From Papaver somniferum (taxonomy: Eukaryota; Streptophyta; Magnoliopsida; Ranunculales; Papaveraceae), in NCBI RefSeq assembly GCF_003573695.1, contig NC_039367.1, positions 159,695,101-159,759,100 of the forward strand: a stretch of 64,000 nt of DNA, given 5' to 3'. How positions within the stretch are numbered: position 1 is the first letter of the stretch; every line of letters begins with the position of its first letter. Positions 45,544 through 56,933 of this stretch are shown here, piece after piece. A program made the position numbers and the translations under genes. The notes beneath the pieces were generated by a model. It made no database searches. It was not told the origin of the DNA and was given only the letters and a program-made list of their open reading frames with translations.

Positions 45544-47048
45544 TCAGGCAAAAGTAGTATTGGACGTACGAGTATGCCAACCTTGCATAATAGAAAGGTT
45601 ATTTCTTTCTTCAACTCTATTACCATCATCCCCAGCAGAAAAAGCTGCTAATAACATACTAGCTTGTTTAAATGCATTAGAACCAAGATGAACTGCTCTC
45701 CTTCACTAGTAGAAAAATGATGATCCGTAACAGTTAAAAACTGTTACTGTATTATTTCTGTAACAGTTTTAGCTTTTTCTGCGGTGTTACTAAAGCCCCT
45801 ATTGCGGAAAGTTTATAAAACTTGTTACGGAAAGGCTATTGAAAAATGACTCATAAATTCTAAAACTATTACTGTTGGTAGTTTTCAGTAACACTTTATA
45901 AAAATATATGTTACTGAATAATTTCTATTGTAACTATTTTACATAAAACCGTTACCGTTAGCAGTTTATTGTAACATGTTTGGGAACAAACTGTTGCTAT
46001 TGTTTGAGTAACCGTAACAGTTTTTATTGAAACTGTCATAAAAACTGACAGTTTTTACTGACTACCATCACCTCCACCACTAGCGCCACCACTACCTCCA
46101 CCACCAGCACTGCCACAACCATCAACACTAGCATCTCCACAACCGTCACCACCATGTCCGCCGCATCCACTACCATGAGTTGGTCTTCTTGGACATGAAA
46201 TATAAATTCAATAAAAGTACACTTCACAAGATTCGACCTTGAGACCCATTGCATTAATTATAACTCTTGAACCACTCTTCCATGTTTCCTTTTGTTTAAT
46301 GTTATCCAAATAAAATATTTACTCTCATTAGACAGTAAACTATACCTCCACCACCTTCGTCGTCACACCACGCAACTACAACACAATTTATATTTTTAAT
46401 ATTCCTACATATTTTTACAACTTGTTTATTATTTTGTATTATATTCGATTTTTTCTCAAACCTTAGGTAACCATCAGTACGAGCCATGGCTAGCTCTCGT
46501 GCTTAGAACTAAATCAAGATGTTAAGTTAATGTCAGTCCATAAGTAGTTATTTTTTTGAACCGAATACCCAAAAACTAGTTATACAAATAAATAATTTAC
46601 AAAAATGTCACGATAATGTCAACTAGGGTAACATATTAAACATGTTGCAGTAACATAGATATATAGTAACGTTTAGTTTAAAAAACGTTACGATAATGCC
46701 AACTACGGTGACATATTAAATATGTTACGGTAACATAGGTATATAATAACAGTTGGTTTAAAGAACTGTAATGGTAATGTCGACATACGAAATATGTTAT
46801 AGTAACATGGGTATATAGTAACATTTACTATAAAAACAGTTACAATATACAACCTGGATAACATTATGTAACACTTCTTACGAAAAGTGTTACTGTTATT
46901 TAACTATCTAACATTTAGTAACAGACATTTTACGAACTTTTACTTTATAAAAGTTTGAACTGTTACTAAATGTCACTTTTCTACTAGTGCTTCTCCATTG
47001 TTGACTCGGTGCTCCATGTCTTTCAAGATCGATCAACGCCTTCACAAG
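45544..47048 (-). pseudogene. Unrecognised exon split by the CACTA element
   Basis: Taking out 45704-46989 and one CTT leaves one open minus-strand exon. It starts after an acceptor CATTGCAG (47049-47056) with LVKALIDLERHGAPSQQWRR and runs through [19 protein letters not shown] to a TGA at 45544. Amino-acid composition is that of a normal globular protein. No family is recognised. Upstream exons would lie beyond the copia array, so the gene is presumably dead. Confidence 0.5.
45704..46989. mobile_element. Non-autonomous CACTA transposon, 1286 bp
   Basis: The ends are inverted CACTAGTAGAAAA (45704 and, reversed, to 46989), with the 3-bp target duplication CTT (45701-45703 and 46990-46992). 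Many short subterminal repeats of the GTAACAGT / AACTGTTAC / ACGGTAACAT type fill 45725-46050 and 46610-46975 in both orientations, as expected for transposase-binding regions of CACTA elements. The middle has a CCA-rich simple tract (46060-46170) and no transposase. Confidence 0.93.
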
Positions 47049-47741
47049 CTGCAATGTTACATGTCTGACGACAGAAATACACTTCAGACGTTCCTTGATC
47101 AGTATCCCACAACAGATATGTCAGACCCAAAGATTAACATATCATCAACATACAAACAGAGAATCACACAACCAGAAATATCATGCTTACTATAGATACA
47201 TTTGTCCGCATCATTCACCACAAACCCATATGACAAAACTACTTTATCAAACTTCTCATGCCATTGCATAGGGGCTTGCTTCAAACCATAGAGAGATTTC
47301 ACTAACTTGCAAACTTTCTTCTCTTGGCCTGGTAATATGAAACCTTCAGGTTGTTCCATATATATCTCTTCTTCTAAATCCCCATTTAGAAAAGCAGTTT
47401 TGACATCCATTTGATGCACAACCAACTTATGAATAGAAGCAAGTGCAATCAAGCAACGAATGGATGAGATGCGTGCAACAGGAGCATATGTATCAAAGTA
47501 ATCAATACCATGTCTTTGTTTATAACCCTTGGCAACTAGCCTTGCCTTAAACTTATCAACTTCACCATCAGCTCTCAACTTTCTCTTGAATATCCATTTA
47601 CTTCCTATTGCTTTAGCACCAGGAGGTAAATTTACTAATACCCAAGTCCCGTTAGTCAAAAGCGAATGCTTTTCATCATTGATGGCTTCTTTCCAGAAAT
47701 TTGCATCTCTAGAACTCATGGCTTCAGCATAAGTTTTAGGG

Positions 47742-49484
47742 TCATCATCAGTATGCATAACATACTGGTTAACACTAAGAATTCTATTCTTATTTGCCTC
47801 TACAAGGTAATAAATAAAGTTTGGATCAGGCTTTTTCTCAATCCTTCCTCTCTTACTCCTTCTAGGTTCGATATCTTCAGTAGGCACTGAAATATCATTG
47901 TCATAAGTAGGAGAGGGATTTTCATCATTGTTATCAATCTCCATAGGTTCTATATCAGGTAACAATGGATTCTCCATGGGTTGCATTTGAGAACTGTTCC
48001 TATTTAAGTTCTCAAAGAATTCCACATCTACAGATTCTATAATCTCAAAAGTGTCAAGGTTTATAAATCTGTAGGTGATACTATTAAGAGAGTATCCCAC
48101 AAAAGCACATTTATAAGCCCTGTTTCCCAACTTTGGTCTTTTGGGATCAGGCTTTCGAACATATGCTAAACAACCCCAGACTTTAAGTCTTCTCAAGTTT
48201 GGTTTCCTCTTAAACCACAACTCATAAGGAGAAACACTCTTCTTTTTCAAAGGAATTCTATTCAAAATATAACATGCAGACAACATAGCTTCACCCCACA
48301 AAGAATTAGGCAAACCAGAACTTATAAGCATGCAATTAACCATATCAATCAAAGTTCTATTTTTCCTTTCAGCCATACCATTTTGTTGAGGTGTGTAAGG
48401 TGCAGTACGTTGATGAACTAAACCATGCTCTTGACAAAAGGAATTAAATTCAGTAGGAAAGTATTCACAACCACGATCAGAACGTAAAATCTTAATTTTG
48501 TGCTCTAATTGTGTCTCTACTTCTGCTTTATAAATCCTAAATTTATCAAAGACTTCATCCTTAGATTTCATTAAATATGTATAAGCATATCTAGTACTAT
48601 CTTCTATAAAAGTGACATAATACTTATTTCCACCACGAGTGGCAGAACCATGCAAATCACCCACATCACTATGTACTAATTCAAGTAAGGAAGAATTTCG
48701 TACTACAGACTTATGGGAAATTCTAGTTATCTTTGCTTGCACACATATTTCACATTTAGAAGCATGATCAAAATTGCAATCAGAAATCAAGCCTAATCGA
48801 TTCATGTTTCTAAGAGAACCATAATTCACATGCCCTAATCTACCATGCCATAAATTAACAGAGTCAACAATATAAGCAGAACCATTATTTATTAAATTAA
48901 GCTTAATCATCCCATTAAAAGCATATCCTTGTCCAACAAACACACCATTTTTGGACAACACAAACTTATTAGACTCATAGGTCGTCTTGAATCCAGCCTT
49001 CATTACAAGGTCGCCGGAAACAAGGTTCTTCACGATGTCAGGGACATGTAAAACATTAGTAAGAGTCACAGTCTTTCCCGAAGTAAACGAGAGTTCAACA
49101 GTGCCTTTCCCAATAACTTTGCTGCGTTGACCGTTTGCGGAGACAACATCGTTTCCTTCTCCACTAACCGGTTCGTATGTCTTGTAAAGATTTCTATCCT
49201 TACAGATATGGATGGTTGCACCATTGTCGTACCACCATCCACCCCCAGTTTCAGCAACAGCATTGGCGGCTTGCACCACGATCACAAGTTTGTCATCGAC
49301 CATATTTGCCTCCTTTTTCTGGTTCTGCTGTTGTTTCTTTTTGAGACGACAGTCACGAGCAAAATGGCCGGGTTTGTCACAGAAGTAGCAAGGGCCGACA
49401 GCGCCCTTCTTCTTACTCTTCTTGTTGGGATGCTTCTTAAACTGAGTATCATTCTTAGGTTTCAAGGAATTCGGTGTTTTAGAT
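47742..49484 (-). repeat. 1743-bp tandem module, RT-proximal copy
   Basis: Direct repeat of 49485-51227 with only scattered substitutions; 1743 = 581 x 3, so the frame is kept. Joint sequence at 49480-49490: GATTCATCATC, made from GATTC|TTC and GGGTC|ATC. Confidence 0.95.
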
Positions 49485-51227
49485 TCATCATCAGTATGCA
49501 TAACATACTGGTTAACACTAAGAATTCTATTCTTATTTGCCTCTACAAGGTAATAAATAAAGTTTGGATCAGGCTTTTTCTCAATCCTTCCTCTCTTACT
49601 CCTTCTAGGTTCGATATCTTCAGTAGGCACTGAAATATCATTGTCATGAGTAGGAGAGGGATTTTCATCATTGTTATCAATCTCCATAGGTTCTAGATCA
49701 GGTAACAATGGATTCTCCATGGGTTGCATTTGAGAACTGTTCCTATTTAAGTTCTCAAAGAATTCCACATCTACAGATTCTATAATCTCAAAAGTGTCAA
49801 GGTTTATAAATCTGTAGGTGATACTATTAAGTGAGTATCCCACAAAAGCACATTTATAAGCCCTGTTTCCCAACTTTGGTCTTTTGGGATCAGGCTTTCG
49901 AACATATGCTAAACAACCCCAGACTTTAAGTCTTCTCAAGTTTGGTTTCCTCTTAAACCACAACTCATAAGGAGAAACACTCTTCTTTTTCAAAGGAATT
50001 CTATTCAAAATATAACATGCAGACAACATAGCTTCACCCCACAAAGAATTAGGCAAACCAGAACTTATAAGCATGCAATTAACCATATCAATCAAAGTTC
50101 TATTTTTCCTTTCAGCCATACCATTTTGTTGAGGTGTGTAAGGTGCAGTACGTTGATGAACTAAACCATGCTCTTGACAAAAGGAATTAAATTCAGTAGG
50201 AAAGTATTCACCACCACGATCAGAACGTAAAATCTTAATTTTGTGCTCTAATTGTGTCTCTACTTCTGCTTTATAAATCCTAAATTTATCAAAGACTTCA
50301 TCCTTAGATTTCATTAAATATGTATAAGCATATCTAGTACTATCTTCTATAAAAGTGACATAATACTTATTTCCACCACGAGTGGCAGAACCATGCAAAT
50401 CACCCACATCACTATGTACTAATTCAAGTAAGGAAGAATTTCGTACTACAGACTTATGGGAAATTCTAGTTATCTTTGCTTGCACACATATCTCACATTT
50501 AGAAGCATGATCAAAATTGCAATCAGAAATCAAGCCTAATCGATTCATGTTTCTAAGAGAACCATAATTCACATGCCCTAATCTACCATGCCATAAATTA
50601 ACAGAGTCAACAATATAAGCAGAACCATTATTTATTAAATTAAGCTTAATCATCCCATTACAAGCATATCCTTGTCCAACAAACACACCATTTTTGGACA
50701 ACACAAACTTATTAGACTCATAGGTCGTCTTGAATCCAGCCTTCATAACAAGGTCGCCGGAAACAAGGTTCTTCACGATGTCAGGGACATGTAAAACATT
50801 AGTAAGAGTCACAGTCTTTCCCGAAGTAAACGAGAGTTCAACAGTGCCTTTCCCAATAACTTTGCTGCGTTGACCGTTTGCGGAGACAACATCGTTTCCT
50901 TCTCCACTAACCGGTTCGTATGTCTTGTAAAGATTTCTATCCTTACAGATATGGATGGTTGCACCATTGTCGTACCACCATCCACCCCCAGTTTCAGCAA
51001 CAGCATTGGCGGCTTGCACTACGATCACAAGTTTGTCATCGACCATATTTGCCTCCTTTTTCTGGTTCTGCTGTTGTTTCTTTTTGAGACGACAGTCACG
51101 AGCAAAATGGCCGGGTTTGTCACAGAAGTAGCAAGGGCCGACAGCGCCCTTCTTCTTACTCTTCTTGTTGGGATGCTTCTTAAACTGAGTATCATTCTTA
51201 GGTTTCAAGGAATTCGGTGTTTTAGAT
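49485..51227 (-). repeat. 1743-bp tandem module, Gag-proximal copy
   Basis: Encodes the same knuckle-protease-integrase block as 47742-49484. Confidence 0.95.
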
Positions 51228-51932
51228 TCTTCTACGCTATTCACCTTAGAATGGTTTTCAGAATGTGGACTATCCTTAAGTTCTCGCTTACGAGAGTCCT
51301 CTTCTATGCGAAGATGACGTTGTAAGGCCTCTAAATCATAGTCAGTCTCAGCATGCTTAAGTTTCTTCTTATAACCATTCCAAGAAGGGGGGAGACGAGA
51401 AATAATAACCCCAACAACAAACGCAGAAACAAGATCAATTCCAGCATCCTTAAGATGATTAACTATGAGTAAAAGTTCACTGACCTGGGCAATGATTGAC
51501 TTACTGTCAACCATCTTAAAATCCATGAAATTGCAAATCAGGAATTTCTTGTTGCTTGCTTCAGAAATCTTGTATTTGTTGTCAAGCGCAGTCCACAATC
51601 CCTTTGCAGTCCCAATACTCCGATGTGCATTGTACACATGTTTGTCCAGAGCATTCAAAACATGACCACGACACATGAAATCATCTTCCTGACGCTGCTT
51701 TCGTCTAGCCTTCAATTCCTCAGTGTCATTGTCAGTTGCAGCAGGAATTTCCTCCAATCCATCTTCAAGTATGTACCACAACTTGATGGTGATCAGGAAA
51801 AACTTCACAGTCTCTTGCCAACGGGTAAAACCTTCACCATCAAAACGTTCCAATCGAGTAAAGGTTTGGTTCATCACTTGCAGAGATTGAGCAGTAGCAT
51901 TCGAATTCGAAGATTCACCCTCCATTGCCAGA

Positions 51933-52056
51933 AGATATTTGTCTAAAAACTGTTGGAAAAAATTGGGTTTCACAAAGGATGAATGAATCAGAGAAGAAAG
52001 TGTTGCACTCCAAAACTTTCAAGGCTTGTATAAATTTCTTTTAGACAAATATTTCT
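51933..52056 (-). promoter_or_regulatory. U5-leader inverted repeat, no tRNA-Met primer site
   Basis: ATATTTGTCTAAAA (U5, within 52039-52052) and TTTTAGACAAATAT (leader, within 51935-51948) are 14-bp perfect complements on the sense strand. The leader arm starts about 15 nt after the LTR end, where the primer site should be. No TGGTATCAGAGC-like site is present there. Confidence 0.55.
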
Positions 52057-52447
52057 ACCCTCCCAATAACAATTGGCGATTACAACAGGTATGCGAAATA
52101 TTGCCTTCAGGATACAATGAAAGCCCTGCAACGAAAACTGAATTCAAGGTTTGTACCCCTTGATTCAATCAAGAACACAAAGAGATTTCTGATTTCTGAT
52201 GATGCTTTTTGAAACAGAGAAAACAGATTGATTTTTCTTATATGTTAAACGAAACTGGGAGAAGCTATTTATAAAGGGTTTTGCACCTGTTGGGAATAGG
52301 TTTTTATTCGCCAACAGGTTTCTATTCACGAAACGTCAGGTTCCTTCATCAACAGACATCAATGGTGTCTTTTGGATTCGAAATTTTCGAACAGGCGATG
52401 CCCCCCAGGACCCCCCTTTGGTTAGCGGCGTTGAAAATATTCCAACA
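51964..52447 (-). repeat. Copia LTR, middle
   Basis: 484 bp; on the minus strand TGTTGGAATATTTTCAACGC ... GTGAAACCCA, with a TATA-like CTTTATAAATAG near 52275. It serves as 5' LTR of the left body and 3' LTR of the right body. Confidence 0.92.
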
Positions 52448-52462
52448 TTCTCCCCCTATTTT
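52448..52462 (-). promoter_or_regulatory. Polypurine tract
   Basis: AAAATAGGGGGAGAA on the minus strand directly abuts the LTR start TGTTGG. The same tract occurs at 56174-56188. Confidence 0.85.
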
Positions 52463-52488
52463 CAAAAACCATAAAACAAAGTTAAAAC

Positions 52489-53136
52489 TTTTAAATCAGA
52501 GTGACTGCATCACCGAAGTGACTGCCTACGTACCCGAGTGGGATCAAGCCAACGTAGTTCAAGCACAATTGAGACTAAGCATCATCGTTGAAATCAACAC
52601 ATAAATGATAGGTATCTTTTGGATTTGAACCTTCACTTAGTGTAAGAAACTCAAAGCCTTATCGAGGTTCTATGGTGAAACCAGTCTTGAACCAAGTACC
52701 CCTTATGATAAAACCGGAGTCTCCACACATATTGATTTCATAAAATCATGTGTTCTGTAGCCAAGCACGTTAATGGCCATGTGCTTATATCCTTGTTCAT
52801 GAGTCTTCTTTAGAGAACGGTCTTCTTCTCTTAGGAAACGGCCTTATTTCCATACTCATATAGGTAAGTCTCGAAGGTGTTTCTGCGATACACCTTTTAC
52901 TAATCATAGACTCATTAAGGATTTACATCCATCCTATTTTCTTGCAAAAACCAGCACTAATAAGAAATGGGAAGTTTTTATATTAGTGCTCCATAATCCA
53001 CATCCATAACTTGTTGGTACCACATTGAACCTTGTTTATCCTTTTCAAAACATAGGTTGGGTTTCTGCTATGGGAGATCAAACTTCCTTCACAGACCTTA
53101 GTCCCATTTCTTTCCTTTTTATTGAAACCACTGAAC
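52489..53136 (-). repeat. 648-bp tandem repeat in the copia 3' UTR, unit 1
   Basis: Direct repeat of 53137-53784 with few differences; both units begin TTTTAAATCAGAGTGACTGC on the plus strand. Confidence 0.95.
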
Positions 53137-53784
53137 TTTTAAATCAGAGTGACTGCATCACCGAAGTGACTGCCTACGTACCCGAGTGGGATCAAGCCAA
53201 CGTAGTTCAAGCACAATTGAGACTAAGCATCATCGTTGAAATCAACACATAAATGATAGGTATCTTTTGGATTTGAACCTTCACTTAGTGTAAGAAACTC
53301 AAAGCCTTATCGAGGTTCTATGGTGAAACCAGTCTTGAACCAAGTACCCCTTATGATAAAACCGGAGTCTCCACACATATTGATTTCATAAAATCATGTG
53401 TTCTGTAGCCAAGCACGTTAATGGCCATGTGCTTATATCCTTGTTCATGAGTCTTCTTTAGAGAACGGTCTTCTTCTCTTAGGAAACGGCCTTATTTCCA
53501 TACTCATATAGGTAAGTCTCGAAGGTGTTTATGCGATACACCTTTTACTAATCATAGACTCATTAAGGATTTACATCCATCCTATTTTCTTGCAGAAACC
53601 AGCACTAATAAGAAATGGGAAGTTTTTATATTAGTGCTCCATAATCCACATCCATAACTTGTTGGTACCACATTGAACCTTGTTTATCCTTTTCAAAACA
53701 TAGGTTGGGTTTCTGCTATGGGAGATCAAACTTCCTTCACAGACCTTAGTCCCATTTCTTTCCTTTTTATTGAAACTACTGAAC
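53137..53784 (-). repeat. 648-bp tandem repeat in the copia 3' UTR, unit 2
   Basis: The second unit overlaps the last codons of the RNase H frame (stop at 53726), so the duplicated sequence includes the end of the coding region. Confidence 0.95.
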
Positions 53785-55687
53785 TTGGTAGACTTTTCGT
53801 AAATGGGTCTGCCAAATTTCTCTTTGATTCAATAAAGTTAACCGTAACTACTCCCCTCTTGAGTAGTTGCCTAACCATGTAGTGTCTAAGACTTGCATGT
53901 CTAGACTTTCCATTATAAGTCTTATTAGAGACATTATAGATTGTAGCTTGATTATCACAATTAATCAAGACCGCCGGAGTTGGCTTCTTCCAAAAAGGAA
54001 TCTCCATAAGTAGGTTTCTAAGCCAATCTGCCTCCTTACATGCATCAGTTAAAGCTATCAATTCTGACAACATTGTTGAATCAGAAATACAAGTCTGCTT
54101 CTTGGAACTCCAAGACACAGCAGCACCCCCTAATGTAAAAATCCATCCCGAAGTTGACTTGGAATTTGATTCTACATTGTTCCAGTTAGCATCGCTGTAC
54201 CCCTCTAGTGCAGCGGGATAGCCTTGGTAATGCAAACCAAAATTTATTGTTCCTTTCAAGTAAGCCATAACTCTTGAAACTGCTTTCCAGTGTTCATATC
54301 CTGGATTACTTGAGAAACGACATAATATTCCCACGGCTTGGGCTATGTCCGGTCTTGTGCAATGCATAGCGTACATAAGACTCCCAATAACACTAGAATA
54401 CTCAAGTTGAGCATGAGTACGGCCGGTGTTCTTCATTAACTTGATAGTATGGTCTAAAGGAGTAGGTGCTGGATTGTCATCAAAGTGACCATATTTCTTG
54501 AGAAATTTCTTAAACTTATCAACTTCACCATCAGCTCTCAACTTTCTCTTGAATATCCATTTACTTCCTATTGCTTTAGCACCAGGAGGTAAATTTACTA
54601 ATACCCAAGTCCCGTTAGTCAAAAGCGAATGCTTTTCATCATTGATGGCTTCTTTCCAGAAATTTGCATCTCTAGAACTCATGGCTTCAGCATAAGTTTT
54701 AGGGTCATCATCAGTATGCATAACATACTGGTTAACACTAAGAATTCTATTCTTATTTGCCTCTACAAGGTAATAAATAAAGTTTGGATCAGGCTTTTTC
54801 TCAATCCTTCCTCTCTTACTCCTTCTAGGTTCGATATCTTCAGTAGGCACTGAAATATCATTGTCATGAGTAGGAGAGGGATTTTCATCATTGTTATCAA
54901 TCTCCATAGGTTCTAGATCAGGTAACAATGGATTCTCCATGGGTTGCATTTGAGAACTGTTCCTATTTAAGTTCTCAAAGAATTCCACATCTACAGATTC
55001 TATAATCTCAAAAGTGTCAAGGTTTATAAATCTGTAGGTGATACTATTAAGAGAGTATCCCACAAAAGCACATTTATAAGCCCTGTTTCCCAACTTTGGT
55101 CTTTTGGGATCAGGCTTTCGAACATATGCTAAACAACACCAGACTTTAAGTCTTCTCAAGTTTGGTTTCCTCTTAAACCACAACTCATAAGGAGAAACAC
55201 TCTTCTTTTTCAAAGGAATTCTATTCAAAATATAACATGCAGACAACATAGCTTCACCCCACAAAGAATTAGGCAAACCAGAACTTATAAGCATGCAATT
55301 AACCATATCAATCAAAGTTCTATTTTTCCTTTCAGCCATACTATTTTGTTGAGGTGTGTAAGGTGCAGTACGTTGATGAACTAAACCATGCTCTTGACAA
55401 AAGGAATTAAATTCAGTAGGAAAGTATTCACCACCACGATCAGAACGTAAAATCTTAATTTTGTGCTCTAATTGTGTCTCTACTTCTGCTTTATAAATCC
55501 TAAATTTATCAAAGACTTCATCCTTAGATTTCATTAAATATGTATAAGCATATCTAGTACTATCTTCTATAAAAGTGACATAATACTTATTTTCACCACG
55601 AGTGGCAGAACCATGCAAATCACCCACATCACTATGTACTAATTCAAGTAAGGAAGAATTTCGTACTACAGACTTATGGGAAAAAAT
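53726..55687 (-). pseudogene. Copia integrase-RNase H fusion lacking the RT core
   Basis: The frame enters in the integrase core (LLELVHSDVGDLHGSATRG), goes through SDRGGEYF and the GKY-like C-terminal part, then the start of RT (WIFKRKLRADGEVDKFK). It jumps in frame to KFLKKYGHFDDNPAPTPLD, the stretch after RT, and on to RNase H (EGYSDANW, TSGWIFTLG, SELIALTDACKEADWL, NCDNQATIYN, RHYMVRQLL). Everything from the RT catalytic region is gone. Gag, protease and the integrase N-terminus are also missing: the leader joins integrase at TTTCCC (55678-55684). Confidence 0.88.
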
Positions 55688-56173
55688 TGGGTTTCACAAA
55701 GGATGAATGAATCAGAGAAGAAAGTGTTGCACTCCAAAACTTTCAAGGCTTGTATAAATTTCTTTTAGACAAATATTTCTACCCTCCCAATAACAATTGG
55801 CGATTACAACAGGTATGCGAAATATTGCCTTCAGGATACAATGAAAGCCCTGCAACAAAAACTGAATTCAAGGTTTGTACCCCTTGATTCAATCAAGAAC
55901 ACACAAAGAGATTTCTGATTTCTGATGATGCTTTTTGAAACAGAGAAAACAGATTGATTTTTCTTATATGTTAAACGAAACTGGGAGAAGCTATTTATAA
56001 AGGGTTTTGCACCTGTTGGGAATAGGTTTTTATTCGCCAACAGGTTTCTATTCACGAAACGTCAGGTTCCTTCATCAACAGACATCAATGGTGTCTTTTG
56101 GATTCGAAATTTTCGAACAGGCGATGCCCCCCAGGACCCCCCTTTGGTTAGCGGCGTTGAAAATATTCCAACA
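55688..56173 (-). repeat. Copia LTR, right
   Basis: 486 bp, near-identical to 51964-52447 (for example an ACA insertion near 55900 and one G/A difference). Confidence 0.92.
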
Positions 56174-56544
56174 TTCTCCCCCTATTTTCAAAAACCATAA
56201 AACAAAGTTAAAACTTTTAAATCAGAGTGACTGCATCACCGAAGTGACTGCCTACGTACCCGAGTGGGATCAAGCCAACGTAGTTCAAGCACAATTGAGA
56301 CTAAGCATCATCGTTGAAATCAACACATAAATGATAGGTATCTTTTGGATTTGAACCTTCACTTAGTGTAAGAAACTCAAAGCCTTATCGAGGTTCTATG
56401 GTGAAACCAGTCTTGAACCAAGTACCCCTTATGATAAAACCGGAGTCTCCACACATATTGATTTCATAAAATCATGTGTTCTGTAGCCAAGCACGTTAAT
56501 GGCCATGTGCTTATATCCTTGTTCATGAGTCTTCTTTAGAGAAC

Positions 56545-56598
56545 GGCGATGCCCCCCAGGACCCCCCTTTGGTTAGCGGCGTTGAAAATATTCCAACA
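56545..56598 (-). repeat. Copia LTR 5'-end fragment
   Basis: The first 54 bp of an LTR (TGTTGGAATATTTTCAACGC...), fused to the 3' UTR at GAACGG|CGATGCC. It closes the array on the right. Confidence 0.85.
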
Positions 56599-56933
56599 AT
56601 AGGCCCAACCCGGAAACTTACACTTTGTCCACACAAATACGATGCACCGCTCTCATATGGTGACAACCAACAACAGATTCAATGTATAATTGTTATTGAA
56701 GATTATACAAACCATGATAACTATATAGGAGCATTTCGTATATAACAACTAAAACGAACATCTATACGCAATGTTGTTCCAGTTTTCAGATTCACAAGTG
56801 TGGCACAATGGCAATCCCCATAACTTATAATTACGCTATAAGAAAGGCACTAACCATTTCATTCAAAAACCTTGCAGCTACAACATATAAATGGCGCACC
56901 CATCTAGCATTACAGGCCGGGATCACAAACCGC
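56599..56933. other. 3' region of the small minus-strand gene
   Basis: No coding content; probable 3' UTR and downstream sequence of the gene ending at 56934. Confidence 0.4.

Larger units (their letters stand above)
47099..51973 (-). pseudogene. Copia Gag-Pol with duplicated protease-integrase, RT cut short
   Basis: One 1624-codon frame. Order: Gag of the UBN2 kind (about residues 40-240), CCHC knuckle CYFCDKPGHFARDC (about 281), protease (WWYDNGATIHICKD, about 333), integrase zinc domain (WHGRLGHVN...CEIC), and catalytic core with SDVGDLHG, SDRGGEYF and NGMAERKNRT. Knuckle, protease and integrase are then repeated in frame (about 830-1410). RT follows: WIFKRKLRADGEVDKFKARL, QMDVKTAFLNG, SLYGLKQAP and LYVDDMLIFG, ending GSDISVVGY. 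The RT C-terminal part and RNase H are missing, so it cannot support transposition. In the second integrase copy the motif is SDRGCEYF. Protein-level openness over 4.9 kb points to recent activity of the source. Confidence 0.9.
47099..56598 (-). mobile_element. Rearranged tandem Ty1/copia array
   Basis: Reading the minus strand from the right: a 5' LTR-end fragment (56545-56598), a 3'-UTR piece with polypurine tract (56174-56544), an LTR (55688-56173), a body with integrase and RNase H (53726-55687), a duplicated 3' UTR (52448-53784), an LTR (51964-52447), and a body with gag, two integrase modules and reverse transcriptase (47099-51973). The last stops in mid-RT at about 47106. The bodies share LTRs, as in arrays made by unequal recombination. 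Neither body is complete. No flanking target duplication could be defined. Confidence 0.9.

Noticed and set aside
46036..46254. Minus-strand Val/Met-rich frame in the CACTA middle
   Set aside because: A translation of the CCA-type simple tract; no transposase motif.
49127..49633. Long plus-strand open frames across the copia bodies (49127-49633, 50870-51325, 47666-47890)
   Set aside because: They lie opposite the real minus-strand Gag-Pol and repeat wherever it is duplicated; they have no domain of their own.
52281..52604. 107-codon plus-strand frames at 52281-52604 and 56007-56330
   Set aside because: They span the copia LTR and 3' UTR in antisense and recur only because those are repeated.
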